From contig NZ_JAFCJE010000009.1 of NCBI RefSeq assembly GCF_018131185.1, positions 124,001 through 188,000 on the forward strand: a DNA stretch of 64,000 nt. Direction: 5' to 3'. How positions within the stretch are numbered: the stretch's first letter is position 1; each line of letters starts with the position of its first letter. The notes beneath the pieces were generated by a model, which worked only from the letters and a program-made list of their open reading frames with translations, ran no database searches and had not been told where the DNA came from. The DNA comes from Bradyrhizobium diazoefficiens. Its GTDB lineage: Bacteria; Pseudomonadota; Alphaproteobacteria; Rhizobiales; Xanthobacteraceae. Shown piece by piece: positions 53,807 through 63,041 of the stretch. The translations under genes and the position numbers were made by a program.

Positions 53807-54136
53807 TCAGTTGCGCTTGTCGGTCGTTCCCGGCTTGGTCACGTCCGGCTGCACCTTCTGTGACTGCTTTTCAGAGACCTGCTTGTCCTGGTGGTGATGC
53901 TTGCCTGCGGTCTTGTGCTCGTCGGGCTTGGCGGCGGCGTTGGCATTCATTGCGCTCGACTTGCCGTCCACCTTGGCATCCGTCTTGACGTCGGCTGCAG
54001 TGGTCGCCGCCTTGGTCTGGCTCTGGTCCGCCTTGATCGTCGGTGCGGTGCCGGTGGTCTTGCTGGCCTCGGCCGCAAAGGACGGCGCTGCGATCACGGA
54101 AGCTGCAAGCAAGGCTGCGGAAATGGTCTTCAACAT
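53807..54136 (-). CDS. Exported Lys/Thr/Ala-rich disordered protein
   Basis: A 109-residue protein with signal peptide MLKTISAALLAASVIAAPSFA cleaved before AE (given here in one piece of about 20 residues). The mature part is low-complexity (Lys, Thr, Ala, Gln) with a short KHHHQDKQ, and no hydrophobic core. It could be a periplasmic metal- or polyanion-binding protein, but the composition is the only evidence. Confidence 0.6.
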   Translation of the reverse strand: MLKTISAALLAASVIAAPSFAAEASKTTGTAPTIKADQSQTKAATTAADVKTDAKVDGKSSAMNANAAAKPDEHKTAGKHHHQDKQVSEKQSQKVQPDVTKPGTTDKRN

Positions 54137-54382
54137 GGTGGTCTCCTCTTGGAAGGATCTCGAGGCGGCGCCCTCGTCACCTCTCGATCGTGGGTGCGAG
54201 CCTAGGGGGCACCCGCTGAACCCGTTCTGAAGGCCCTTGCAGGCTTCCGTTCATCTCGATGACAAGTTTGTCATCCCCGCGGGGCGAATAGATCGCGCGA
54301 AGCGGGAATGTTTTTGCCCCATGGGTGTTTCGGTCTTCGGGCAATCGTGTAGGATCGCCACGTTCCATACGGGAGAACATCA

Positions 54383-54925
54383 ATGCGCAGACTCTCAATG
54401 CTTCTGGTGCCGGGACTCGTCTCGATGGCGCTGGCGGCCGGGCCGATGCTGACCAGCGCCTATGCCGCCGGTAGCGATGAACCCTCACCGCCACCGAAGT
54501 CCGACAGTTCGGCCAAGAAGGGCAAGAAGAAGAGCTCATCCGTCAGTGATCCCAAGTTCCTGGCGGCCTATCGCACCGCCTACACTGCGATCTACGACAA
54601 CCACGACTACAGCGGCGCGATCGGCCAGTTGAAGTCGCTGAAGCGCGACGACGTCGCCGACGTCGCCAATCTGATCGGCTACTCTTATCGCAAGCTCGGC
54701 GATTACCAGTCGTCGAAGGCCTATTACGAGCTGGCGCTGAAGGACGATCCGAACCACGTCCGCACCTGGCAGTATTACGGCCTCTGGCAGCTCGAGCAGG
54801 GCAACCGCGAACAGGCGCAGTATCATCTGAACAAGATCGCCTCGCTCGCCGGCACCGACAGCTCCGAGTATCGCTCTCTTGCCGCAGCGCTCGACAAGCC
54901 GACCGGCGCGACGCTGGTCTACTGA
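54383..54925 (+). CDS. Exported TPR-repeat protein
   Basis: A 180-residue protein with a signal peptide (hydrophobic residues 5-25, cleavage near AYAAG), a linker rich in Ser/Lys (SSAKKGKKKSSS), and at least two TPR units: YTAIYDNHDYSGAIGQLKSL and NLIGYSYRKLGDYQSSKAYYELALKDDPNH. Such proteins act as protein-interaction scaffolds in the periplasm. A strong terminator follows. Partner unknown. Confidence 0.82.
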   Translation: MRRLSMLLVPGLVSMALAAGPMLTSAYAAGSDEPSPPPKSDSSAKKGKKKSSSVSDPKFLAAYRTAYTAIYDNHDYSGAIGQLKSLKRDDVADVANLIGYSYRKLGDYQSSKAYYELALKDDPNHVRTWQYYGLWQLEQGNREQAQYHLNKIASLAGTDSSEYRSLAAALDKPTGATLVY

Positions 54926-54950
54926 CGACATCGCAGCTTTGCGTGAAGCG

Positions 54951-54980
54951 AACGGGCACAACCTTCTGGTTGTGCCCGTT
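54951..54980 (+). terminator. Rho-independent terminator
   Basis: AACGGGCACAACC-TTCT-GGTTGTGCCCGTT is a perfect 13-pair hairpin just after the TPR gene, with CCGCTTTC behind it; the T run is weak but the stem is strong. Confidence 0.7.
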
Positions 54981-55033
54981 CCGCTTTCTCGGCTAGCCTC
55001 TCGCACCAACCTTCCCTCGCAAATTGGTGCGCA

Positions 55034-56422
55034 ATGGACCCGTGGCTGCGATCCGCGATCGACTACATCGGCTCCTGGATCGAATTCCAGCTGACCACAA
55101 TCCAACACCCAGGCGTCATCCTCGCCTTCGCCCATCGCGGCGAGGTCGTCGCCGAACGTGCGTTCGGCCTCGCCAATCTCGACACCGGCGAGAAGCTCAC
55201 CCCGCGCCACCGTTTCCGGATCGCCTCGCATTCCAAGAGCTTCACCTCGGCCGGCATCATGAAGCTGCGCGAGCAGCGCAGGATCCGGCTCGACGACACG
55301 GTCGGCCAATATGTCGGCGGACTGCATCCGCGCGTCGCCGAAACGACGATCGCACAGGTGCTGTCGCACAGCGCGGGGCTGACGCGCGACGGCGCCGATT
55401 CCGGCCAGTTCATCGACCGCCGCCCCTATCTCGACGCAAAAGAGCTGATCGCGGAATTGAAGCTGCCGACCGCGATCGAGTCCGGCACCCGCTTCAAATA
55501 TTCCAATCACGGCTTTGGCCTGATCGGACTCGTGATCGAAGCGGTGACGAAGGAGCCCTACTCGGTCTGGATCAAGCGCGAGATCGTCGAGCCAGCGGGC
55601 CTGCGCGAGACCGAGCCGGACGCGCCCCTTCCCAAAGGCGCGCGGTTCGCGCGCGGCCACACGCGAAAGGTTCCGTTTGGCGAGCGCTGCGTGATTCCCG
55701 GTGACAATCCCGCGCGCGCGATGGCATCGGCCGCAGGCTTCGTTGCGACCGCCGGCGATACCGCGCGCTTCTTCGCGCAGCTTGCGCCCAACGCCAGAGG
55801 AAGCGTGCTGTCGGCCGCAAGCCGCCGCGAGATGACGCGCCATCATTGGCGCATCCCGCAGAGCTTCGAAGGCTATTACGGTCTCGGCGTCAGCGCCGGC
55901 AAGACCGACGGCTGGGACTGGTTCGGCCACGGCGGTGGCTTCCAGGGCTACATTTCGCGAACCTGCTGCATTCCCGCCTGCGAGCTTTCGATCAGTATCC
56001 TCAGCAACTCCATCGACGGCGCGGCACCGTTCTGGATGGACGGCGCGATGCAGATCCTGCGTGTGTTCAAGACGCGCGGGGTGGCCGACCGGCGCCTGCG
56101 CGACTGGACCGGCCGCTGGTGGACGATCTGGGGCGCGACCGACCTCGTCCCCGCGGGCAACCGTGTGCTGGTCGCCAATCCGCAATTCAACAACCCGTTC
56201 ATGGATGCCGCAGAGATCGAGGTCACCGGCCGCGATATCGGCAAGCTCGCCTGGGCCGCGGGCTATTCAAGTCACGGCGAGTCGGTGCGGCGCGTCCGCG
56301 ACAAGCGCGGGAGGATCACCGACATCTGGATCGCCGGCGCCAATGTGAAGCCCGAAAAAGCCGTGGCACGCGAGATCGCGCGTCGATACAAGCCACGCAA
56401 GCGGCGACCTACTCCCGAATGA
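55034..56422 (+). CDS. Serine hydrolase, beta-lactamase/D-aminopeptidase fold
   Basis: A 462-residue class C beta-lactamase-like hydrolase. The catalytic SxxK is Ser65-His-Ser-Lys68, YxN is Tyr156-Ser-Asn158, and HGG occurs in WFGHGGGFQG. No signal peptide is visible at the N-terminus (MDPWLRSAIDYIGSW), so it is probably cytosolic and an esterase or peptidase, not an antibiotic-resistance enzyme. A C-terminal domain of about 100 residues follows the catalytic part. Its last 14 bases overlap the convergent S10 gene. Confidence 0.87.
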   Translation: MDPWLRSAIDYIGSWIEFQLTTIQHPGVILAFAHRGEVVAERAFGLANLDTGEKLTPRHRFRIASHSKSFTSAGIMKLREQRRIRLDDTVGQYVGGLHPRVAETTIAQVLSHSAGLTRDGADSGQFIDRRPYLDAKELIAELKLPTAIESGTRFKYSNHGFGLIGLVIEAVTKEPYSVWIKREIVEPAGLRETEPDAPLPKGARFARGHTRKVPFGERCVIPGDNPARAMASAAGFVATAGDTARFFAQLAPNARGSVLSAASRREMTRHHWRIPQSFEGYYGLGVSAGKTDGWDWFGHGGGFQGYISRTCCIPACELSISILSNSIDGAAPFWMDGAMQILRVFKTRGVADRRLRDWTGRWWTIWGATDLVPAGNRVLVANPQFNNPFMDAAEIEVTGRDIGKLAWAAGYSSHGESVRRVRDKRGRITDIWIAGANVKPEKAVAREIARRYKPRKRRPTPE

Positions 56423-57977
56423 GCGCCTCGACCTCGCTGCGCAACGCCTGCCGCGAGCCGCCCTGCGAATAGAACATGTGGCCACCGGGATAGACGACGA
56501 ACTTCACGCGCGGCGTCACGAAAGCCGGCAGTTGATCGAGCACCCGCTTCGTTCCGAAGTAAGGCGTGGCAAGGTCGAACAGGCCGTGCGTGACCAGCAC
56601 GTTCAGCTTGGCATCGGTGGCGAGGATCTGGCGCAACTCGGTCACCGATTGCGGCGGGTTGATGCCGCGGCCGAAATCCCAGTGACCTTCCACAGTGCCG
56701 TTCAGCACTTCGTATGAGCCGTCCGGCCGCCAGTTGAGCTTGCGTGTCAATACGTCAACCGCAGCACTCGTCAACGGGGCCTGGAGCGCATCGCCCGAGG
56801 GGTCGCCGAACCGCGAGCTGCTCGAATCCGGATAGGGATCGAAGCCGCGCACCGAGGCATCGTAACGTCCCGTCACCTTGGCGTTCTTGCGATCGAATTC
56901 GCGGCGGAATTCACCGACGTCGAAACGGCCGGCGAGCCTGCGGCTCACCGTCTGGTCGATGCCGGTGAGCTCGGCGACCTTGTCGGCAAGCCGATTGGTG
57001 GCCTCCTTGTCCGCCTGGCCCTTGACGAGGTCGGCCAGGAATTCCCCGCGTGCGTAAGCCTCGACATCGGCGAGATCGGCGCGCTTGACCGGGCCTTTGG
57101 CCTCGCGCGCCACCGCCACATAGCTTGGCAGCGTCGCGACATATTGCAGGAGGCTCGTGCCGGTGAACTCGCGGAAGTCGAGCAGCGGCGACACCAGGAT
57201 CAAGCCCCTGACGCCGACGCCATGCTGGAGCTGTAGCTGGCGCACCACCTTCGGCCCGCGAATGCCGCCATAGCTCTCGCCGGCGACGTATTTCGGCGAG
57301 GTCAGCCGGTCGTGCTTCTCGAGCCAGCGGCGGATCACGAGCGCGATCGCGTTGGCGTCGCCGTCGACGGAGTAGAACGATTTGCGCGCGTCCTCGCCGC
57401 TCGCAACGAAGCGGCTGTAGCCGGTGCTGACGGGATCGATGAAAACGAGATCGGTGAAGTCGAGCCAGGTCTCCGCGTTCGGCTTCACCTCAGGCGAGGC
57501 CGACGGCGACAGCGCATTACCATCGAGCGGCAGCCGCCACGGACCGGCGGCGCCGAACTGGAGCCATGCCGAGGACGCGCCGGGACCGCCGTTGAACAGG
57601 AACGTGACCGGGCGCGAGGCACGGTCGGCGCCGTCGAGCTGGTAGGACGTATAGGCGATGTCGGCCAGCGGCTCGCCCTTGCCGTCGAACACGCGGATGG
57701 AGCCGGCCGTCGCAGCGAAGTTGAGGGTGCGGCCGGGCAGATCGAGCGTCTGCCTGGTCGTGGAATCCGGCGGGAGGCGATGTAGTTCTGCGGCCGAGGA
57801 CGAACTCTGTGGTCCGCTTTGCGCGGCGCTGGCGCGGCCGCCCTTCTGACCGGGGGGCGCTGTCGTCTCGGAGCGCGGCTGCGGCAGATCATCCGCGCGC
57901 GCAAATCCTGCAAGCGCGAAAGCCGACACCGCCAGCACCAGAGTCGCGCGGCGAAGCGCCCGCACCTTCATGGTCAT
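56409..57977 (-). CDS. S10 family serine carboxypeptidase
   Basis: A 522-residue exported peptidase. A signal peptide (LVLAVSAFALAGFARA) is followed by a low-complexity linker, then FNGGPGASSAW (129-138) forming the oxyanion hole and VAGESYGG with the nucleophile Ser235; the late GLFDLATP and GGHMFY hold the Asp and His. AGGAGG lies six bases before the first ATG. The enzyme removes C-terminal residues from peptides, probably in the periplasm. It overlaps the convergent serine hydrolase by 14 bases. Confidence 0.9.
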   Translation of the reverse strand: MTMKVRALRRATLVLAVSAFALAGFARADDLPQPRSETTAPPGQKGGRASAAQSGPQSSSSAAELHRLPPDSTTRQTLDLPGRTLNFAATAGSIRVFDGKGEPLADIAYTSYQLDGADRASRPVTFLFNGGPGASSAWLQFGAAGPWRLPLDGNALSPSASPEVKPNAETWLDFTDLVFIDPVSTGYSRFVASGEDARKSFYSVDGDANAIALVIRRWLEKHDRLTSPKYVAGESYGGIRGPKVVRQLQLQHGVGVRGLILVSPLLDFREFTGTSLLQYVATLPSYVAVAREAKGPVKRADLADVEAYARGEFLADLVKGQADKEATNRLADKVAELTGIDQTVSRRLAGRFDVGEFRREFDRKNAKVTGRYDASVRGFDPYPDSSSSRFGDPSGDALQAPLTSAAVDVLTRKLNWRPDGSYEVLNGTVEGHWDFGRGINPPQSVTELRQILATDAKLNVLVTHGLFDLATPYFGTKRVLDQLPAFVTPRVKFVVYPGGHMFYSQGGSRQALRSEVEALIRE

Positions 57978-58222
57978 GATCGTCCTCCTAGCCCGGCCGC
58001 AAGCGCCGGCGAGGTCGATAGCCTAGCGAAAAATGCGACGGTTTAGGGATCATTCGTTCGGCGCTCGCAAGGAGGCCGATCGGACCTCAAACGCCCTGGT
58101 TTTGTCCAGGAGCGGGCAGTCCCCGTTTGCCTTGAGCGCCGGTCGTCCTCGACAATGGAGGCCCACCTCGTATAGACGAGCGCGGCGGAACTTCCTCCAG
58201 CCAGCGGCCCTGCCCGGACACC

Positions 58223-59002
58223 ATGACAAAGCCCCAGCGATACGACCGCATCGCCTTCGTCGCCAGCCCGAGCAGCGAGGCGCAGGCCGCCTTCGACCAG
58301 CTCACCAGGGATTATGGCACTTGCGATCCCAAAGAGGCCGATATCGTGGTCGCACTCGGCGGCGACGGGCTGATGCTGCAGACGCTGCACCAGAACATGC
58401 ACACGGGAAAACCGATCTACGGCATGCACCGCGGCACCGTCGGCTTCCTGATGAACGAGTATTCGCCGCACGATCTGCGCGCGCGGCTCGAGACGGCACA
58501 TGAATCCGAGATCAATCCGCTCCTGATGCGCGCGACCGACGTCAACGACCGCGTTCATCTGCACCACGCCATCAACGAGGTTTACCTGTTCCGGCAGACC
58601 TCCCAGGCGGCGCGCCTTCGGATACTGATCGACGAGCGCGAGCGCATGCCCGAGCTGATCGCCGACGGGATCATTGTGGCGACACCGGCCGGCTCGACCG
58701 CCTACAATCTGTCGGCGCAGGGACCGATCCTGCCGATCAACGCCGCCCTTCTGGCGCTGACCCCGATCAGCGCCTTCCGCCCGCGGCGCTGGCGCGGCGC
58801 TTTGCTGCCCAACACCGCCTATGTGGTGATCGAGGTGCTGGAGGACGACAAGCGTCCGGTCGCGGCCGTCGCCGACCATGAGGAGGTCCGCAGGGTCCGG
58901 CGCGTCGAGATCCTGTCCGACAAGAGCATCTCGATGCGCATGCTGTTCGACCCCGGCCACAGCCTGGAAGAGCGCATCCTGCGCGAGCAGTTCGGCTACT
59001 GA
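58223..59002 (+). CDS. nadK: NAD kinase
   Basis: A 259-residue ATP-dependent NAD kinase supplying NADP. The signature GGDG is at 46-49, NEVYLFR includes the conserved NE, and TPAGSTAYNLSAQGPILP is the second family block. The length and short N-terminus are typical of alphaproteobacterial NadK. It lies just before the response-regulator pair; co-transcription is unclear because of the symmetric element at 59042. Confidence 0.93.
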   Translation: MTKPQRYDRIAFVASPSSEAQAAFDQLTRDYGTCDPKEADIVVALGGDGLMLQTLHQNMHTGKPIYGMHRGTVGFLMNEYSPHDLRARLETAHESEINPLLMRATDVNDRVHLHHAINEVYLFRQTSQAARLRILIDERERMPELIADGIIVATPAGSTAYNLSAQGPILPINAALLALTPISAFRPRRWRGALLPNTAYVVIEVLEDDKRPVAAVADHEEVRRVRRVEILSDKSISMRMLFDPGHSLEERILREQFGY

Positions 59003-59041
59003 AACCGCCGCCCCGCCCGCCGCCTGCGCTTCGCTCGCAAC

Positions 59042-59078
59042 CCTTCGTTAACCCCCGCCACGATATGGTTAACGAAGG
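59042..59078. promoter_or_regulatory. Twelve-base inverted repeat with CtrA-type half sites
   Basis: CCTTCGTTAACC (59042-59053) and GGTTAACGAAGG (59067-59078) are perfect complements 13 bases apart, ending 23 bases before the response regulator. The minus strand contains TTAACCAT, the CtrA half site. A terminator for nadK is an alternative reading. Confidence 0.5.
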
Positions 59079-59101
59079 TTGACCGTTCTGGCCCGGGCGT
59101 C

Positions 59102-59647
59102 ATGTTCCGCATCGACTTCAACAAGCTGCGCTTCCTCGTCTGCGACGACAATCCGCACATGCGCCGCATCCTGCGGACGCTGCTGCATTCCTTTGGCGCG
59201 CGCGAGGTCTACGAGGCCGAGGACGGCGCCACCGCGCTCGAAATGTACAGCCATTACGTGCCCGACATCGTCATCACCGACTGGGCCATGCCGATCTTCG
59301 ACGGGCTCGAGCTCGCGCAGATGATCCGGCAGCCGGACTCCAAGGGCAATCCCTACGCGCCGATCATCATGCTGACCGGTCATTCCGAGAAGCGCCGCGT
59401 CACCGTGGCGCGCGATGCCGGCGTCACCGAATTCCTGGCCAAGCCGATCTCGGCCAAGGGACTCTATCAGCGCATCCTCAACGTGGTCGCCAATCCCCGT
59501 CCCTTCATCAAGACCAAGACCTATTTCGGACCGGACCGTCGCCGCAACACCAATTCCGCCTATATGGGTCCCGAGCGCCGCGTCGGCGAAAAGCACGAGG
59601 TGCTGCAGCAGCCCTCGTTGCTCGACAAAGCCCGTTCCACCATCTAG
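59102..59647 (+). CDS. CheY-like response regulator with C-terminal tail
   Basis: A 181-residue protein with one receiver domain. Asp15/Asp16 form the acidic pocket, Asp60 (VITDWAMP) is the phosphorylation site, Thr92 and Lys114 (LAKPIS) complete the set. There is no output domain; instead a tail of about 45 residues has FGPDRRR and MGPERR, a repeated basic motif. The Hpt-type gene follows by 28 bases, making a likely phosphorelay pair. Target unknown, possibly motility or cell cycle. Confidence 0.9.
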   Translation: MFRIDFNKLRFLVCDDNPHMRRILRTLLHSFGAREVYEAEDGATALEMYSHYVPDIVITDWAMPIFDGLELAQMIRQPDSKGNPYAPIIMLTGHSEKRRVTVARDAGVTEFLAKPISAKGLYQRILNVVANPRPFIKTKTYFGPDRRRNTNSAYMGPERRVGEKHEVLQQPSLLDKARSTI

Positions 59648-59675
59648 CGCAACGTCTTCAGACGAGGCAGGCATC

Positions 59676-60254
59676 ATGGCGAAGAACAGCGCAAAGGACA
59701 TCGAGGTCAAGGCCTTTGCCACGCATCAGATCATCACGCAGCCCAACCCGCTGCGCAAGGTTATGCGCCGCGTCGATGCGAAGGACCTGGACGATCCGGT
59801 CAGCCGCGCCGAGCAGGCGCTTGCGGGCCTCGCCGGCGAGTTCAAGGACTGGATGGCAATCGAGGTCAACCGGCTGTCGACCGCCTATGTCGCCATCCGC
59901 AATGACGGCTTCACCAAGGAAAGGCGCGACGAACTGTTTCGCGCCGCCCACGACGTCAAGGGCGACGCCCCGACCTTCGGCTATCCGGCCGCGGCGGGGG
60001 TAGCCGAGAGCCTGTGCCGCGTCATCGAGCACGCGCCCGATCTCGAAAAGGTGCCGAGCGAGCTGTTCACGCACCACATCAACGCCATCCTCGCGATCGT
60101 GCACGAGAACACCAGGCTCGACAGCATCAGCGTTTCCGCCGAGCTCAGTCGCCGCCTGCGCAAAGTCGCCGACGACTACCTCGCCCACGTCAACCGCGAC
60201 CGCCCCGAGCATCTCGAGGTGATCCTGGCGCCGAGCATCGTGCCGGCGGAGTAA
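59676..60254 (+). CDS. Hpt-domain phosphotransfer protein
   Basis: A 192-residue helical protein. AHDVKGDAPTFGYP (residues 91-104) matches the Hpt motif, with His92 as phosphoacceptor, in a four-helix-bundle context (ELFRAAHDVKG... AGVAESLCRVIEH). It is the partner of the receiver protein just upstream. No histidine kinase gene is near, so a kinase encoded elsewhere must feed the pair. The ATG at MAKNSAKDIEV removes a long unsupported extension. Confidence 0.85.
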   Translation: MAKNSAKDIEVKAFATHQIITQPNPLRKVMRRVDAKDLDDPVSRAEQALAGLAGEFKDWMAIEVNRLSTAYVAIRNDGFTKERRDELFRAAHDVKGDAPTFGYPAAAGVAESLCRVIEHAPDLEKVPSELFTHHINAILAIVHENTRLDSISVSAELSRRLRKVADDYLAHVNRDRPEHLEVILAPSIVPAE

Positions 60255-60273
60255 GGCCCTCGTCTCTCTCCCC

Positions 60274-60358
60274 GTCATTGCGAGGAGCACTTTCGACGAA
60301 GCAATCCAGAATCTTTCCGCGGCAAGACTCTGGATTGCTTCGCTGCGCTCGCAATGAC
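60274..60358. repeat. GTCATTGCGAG-type intergenic repeat
   Basis: An 85-base inverted repeat: GTCATTGCGAGGAGC at one end and GCTCGCAATGAC at the other, with GAAGCAATCCAGA / TCTGGATTGCTTC inside. The copy at 2451 is the same family but worn. Confidence 0.75.
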
Positions 60359-60396
60359 GGTGGTTGGGAGGCTGGGCCTATCCCCACGATCAGATC

Positions 60397-60481
60397 GTAG
60401 GGTGGATTAGCGCAGCGCAATCCACCGCTTTGATTGCCGCATAGACAGAATTGGTGGGTTACGGCTTCGCCTAACTCACCC
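60397..60481. repeat. GTAGGGTGGATTAGC-type repeat
   Basis: Starts GTAGGGTGGATTAGCGCAGCG and ends GGTTACGGCTTCGCCTAACTCACCC (shown in two parts: GGTTACGGCTTCGCC and TAACTCACCC). The ends are weakly complementary. It is a different family from the neighbouring repeat and lies just after the DUF2336 gene. Confidence 0.6.
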
Positions 60482-60492
60482 CACAGCTCCCG

Positions 60493-61656
60493 CTACGCCG
60501 CGATCAGATCGTAGCCGTCCTCGTCGGCGACCAGCTCGTCGCAGAACAGCCTTGCCTCCTCCCGCGCCGATTCCGTGGCGAAGCGGCGCAGCAGGACCAT
60601 CAGCGGCTCGGTGGCACCACCGTCGGTCTCGCAATGGGTGAGCACGCGCTCGACCATGCGCCGGCGCAACCGCGCCGCGCCGGCGTCGCTGTCGACAAAG
60701 CCTTGTTCGTGGCAGGCCTCGAGCGCGACCTGGAACGCCGCGAACGTCGCCTCGGGAAGCCCGGCGCGGCGGAGCAGCGCCTGCAGGCTGTTGCCGCCGC
60801 GGTCGTGCAGCAGCGCGGTGACGCGCGCCAGCGGCAGATCGGCGAGCTCGGCCAGCGCCGCGTCGAACAGGTCGAGATTGCTGGACAGCAGCGCGCGCAG
60901 GATCAGGCCGGCAGTGAGCTGGCCCGTGACGCGCAGATGGTGCACCAGGCCCTGCATGTCATCGCCGCGCGAGCGCGCTGCGATGTTCATGGTGGAGCGG
61001 TCGCGCGCCTCGATCGTGATGCGATCGGCACGATCGGCGCTCAGCCAGTTTCGCGCCACGACGAATTGCGCCAGCGTCTCGGAGAGCTTCGCGACCAGCG
61101 CAGCGCGGGTTGCCGACGGCAGATCGTCCAGCACCAGCATCGCCTCGCGGATCGCGGCGAGATGGCCATGGCGCTCGACGATGCGATTCCACGAAAACGG
61201 AGCAAGCTCGGCATGGGGATTCTCGATCAGCTCCAGCGCGGCCGCCGCGCAGCCGACCTCGGCAATGGCGGCGCAGACCGAGACCGGCAGCGCGACGCGG
61301 CGGGCAACCGCGCATTGCACCTCGTCATTGCCGGTCGCGACGATGTCGACGAGATCGGCGTCGATCAGCAGCGGGGAATGTTCGAGCACGGGAAGCGCGA
61401 CCGTCGGCTGGTCCGACGACAGCGCCCGCACGATCGACGCCGGAGCATCCGTGCTGTGCGCGAAAGCCTCGGCCATCGCCTGCCGCACCAGCGGCGAGGG
61501 ATCGTCGAGCAGCATCAAAAGCGCGCCTTCGGCGGCGATGCGGTCGTCGGTCGAAAGGTCTGAGATCAGCCAGGCCCGGGCCAACGCCCGTGTGGCCTCG
61601 GCCCGCTCGCCGGCGGGTGCCGTCCTGATCCAATTGATGAACTGCCGAACAATCAT
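60493..61656 (-). CDS. DUF2336-domain protein
   Basis: A 387-residue all-helical protein of a family found almost only in alphaproteobacteria. HEAT-like helices repeat through most of its length: ALLMLLDDPSPLVRQAMAEAFA, LADLPLARVTALLHDRGGNSLQALLRRAGLP. The latter region is the conserved DUF2336 core. No enzymatic motif is present. A CtrA-like box lies about 75 bases upstream. Function unknown. Confidence 0.85.
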   Translation of the reverse strand: MIVRQFINWIRTAPAGERAEATRALARAWLISDLSTDDRIAAEGALLMLLDDPSPLVRQAMAEAFAHSTDAPASIVRALSSDQPTVALPVLEHSPLLIDADLVDIVATGNDEVQCAVARRVALPVSVCAAIAEVGCAAAALELIENPHAELAPFSWNRIVERHGHLAAIREAMLVLDDLPSATRAALVAKLSETLAQFVVARNWLSADRADRITIEARDRSTMNIAARSRGDDMQGLVHHLRVTGQLTAGLILRALLSSNLDLFDAALAELADLPLARVTALLHDRGGNSLQALLRRAGLPEATFAAFQVALEACHEQGFVDSDAGAARLRRRMVERVLTHCETDGGATEPLMVLLRRFATESAREEARLFCDELVADEDGYDLIAA

Positions 61657-61729
61657 GCTGCTTCCGGCTTACACAACAAACGAAAATGGTGACGGCTCGT
61701 CACCTGCAACACAAAATAAACCACGACGC

Positions 61730-61745
61730 TTAACAAAGCGTTCAC
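61730..61745. promoter_or_regulatory. CtrA-like box upstream of the DUF2336 gene
   Basis: TTAA-CAAAGCG-TTCAC differs by one base from the consensus TTAA-N7-TTAAC. It is on the plus strand, opposite to the gene, which the family of sites tolerates. Confidence 0.35.
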
Positions 61746-61797
61746 CATAACTGACTGGTTTGATTGACGTTTTGTTAAGGGAACAAATGGCGTCCGC

Positions 61798-61934
61798 TCT
61801 CGTGTCCCGGACGCGGCGCAGCGCGCCAGCGAAGCGCCGCCGAGCTGGGACCCAGAAATTCGAGAGGAGTTGGTGGCGTGGTCCCGGCTCAGCGCAGCCG
61901 CGTTTCACGCCGCGGCGCGTCGGGGACATGAGAG
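61798..61934. repeat. Two opposed copies of a GTCCCGG-type repeat
   Basis: Copy 1 (about 61798-61857) runs CTCGTGTCCCGGACGCGGCG to AGCTGGGACCCA. Copy 2 (about 61874-61934) runs the other way, from GGTCCCGGCTCAGCGCAGC to GTCGGGGACATGAG. They fill the space between the transglycosylase end and the DUF2336 gene start. Confidence 0.6.
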
Positions 61935-61940
61935 TAGAGG

Positions 61941-62960
61941 CTAGCTCGAGAACGTGCCGCTGCGATCGCTGAAGAGATCGAGTGGCTGCGGCGGCCGCAC
62001 ATCCGGCGTCGCTGAAGCGACGGATGTCAGCGAGGCGTTGTTGCCCCACAATTTCTGCACGGTGGTCGAGACCGGCTGCGTGGCGTCGCCGGGCTGATAG
62101 ATCGAACGAAACACCGGCGTGCCCGGCGCATTATCCGCGAGCGTCGTGGGCGCCGATGCACTGACGGGCGTCACCGCGCGTGTGTTCGGGAAGGTCTGGA
62201 GATAGGCGGCATTGTCGATGACGGGCGCCGTGGGCTGCATGCCGCTCGCGCTCGCGACCTCGGTGGTCGACGGCGTGCCGCCATACATCGCCATCGCGCT
62301 GCGGGTCGTTTTCGAATTGGCCGCGCTGGCATAGCGCGCGTCCAGCACCGAATAGACTTCGGAGACGCTGCGGGCGCGGCCGTCTCTGGCGTAGAAGATC
62401 GAACGATTGGCGGACGCCGCGTTGGGAAACAGCCGCGCGCCGACCGCCTGCGGGTTGTCCTCGGCATTGGCAATCAGTTTTGCGGCTCCGCCGACGCCCA
62501 TGAAATGCGCCATATAGAGCTCGCTATCGCTCGGCCTGCGGCCGAGCAGGCCGGTGAGCTTGAAGCTGTTCGACTGCGTCAGCGCGGCCGCCATGCTGGA
62601 GGCGGCCTCGGGATCGTCGCGCAGCTTCATGATCGACCGCTTCATCAAGGGATCATCGACGGTGTAGCTGCCCGACGATGTCCTGGTGATGGCGGCGGAG
62701 TAGTTGCCGTAGCCGAGCTGGGTGCCGGCCTCCTTCACGGTGCCGAGCCAGGTCTGGTCGATGAACTGGTAGAGCCCATGCGCGGACGACGTCGTCGCAC
62801 CCGCCGTCGGATTGAAGTCCGATTCCATCTTGGCCGTGGTCAGCATGTAGTGGAAGCTGACGCCGGAGACGTTCGAGGCCTGCTTGATCGCACCGGCGAC
62901 GCGCGCGCGCGACGGATCGAGACCGGCCGTCTGCGTCGCACTGAAATTGTCGACCGACAT
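61941..62960 (-). CDS. Lytic transglycosylase domain protein
   Basis: A 339-residue protein with an N-terminal SLT-like domain: FHYMLTTAKMESDFNPTA carries Glu46 as the catalytic acid, followed by SSAHGLYQFIDQTWLGTVKEAG and FMGVGGAAKLI. The C-terminal 150 residues are low-complexity (Ser, Thr, Ala, Pro). No signal peptide; flagellar-type SLT proteins of this shape are exported by the flagellar system, which would fit a motility role. A perfect CtrA box lies 82 bases upstream. Confidence 0.85.
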   Translation of the reverse strand: MSVDNFSATQTAGLDPSRARVAGAIKQASNVSGVSFHYMLTTAKMESDFNPTAGATTSSAHGLYQFIDQTWLGTVKEAGTQLGYGNYSAAITRTSSGSYTVDDPLMKRSIMKLRDDPEAASSMAAALTQSNSFKLTGLLGRRPSDSELYMAHFMGVGGAAKLIANAEDNPQAVGARLFPNAASANRSIFYARDGRARSVSEVYSVLDARYASAANSKTTRSAMAMYGGTPSTTEVASASGMQPTAPVIDNAAYLQTFPNTRAVTPVSASAPTTLADNAPGTPVFRSIYQPGDATQPVSTTVQKLWGNNASLTSVASATPDVRPPQPLDLFSDRSGTFSS

Positions 62961-63041
62961 GATGAGGTGCCCCGCCCCGCGCGGCGTTGAACGGCGCCGG
63001 CAATTCGGACGCCCTGTCGTCTCACCGTGGGACAGCTATGG

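Noticed and set aside
54536..56185. 549-codon minus-strand frame opposite the TPR and serine hydrolase genes
   Set aside because: Shadow frame; the plus strand has signal peptide, TPR and SxxK motifs.
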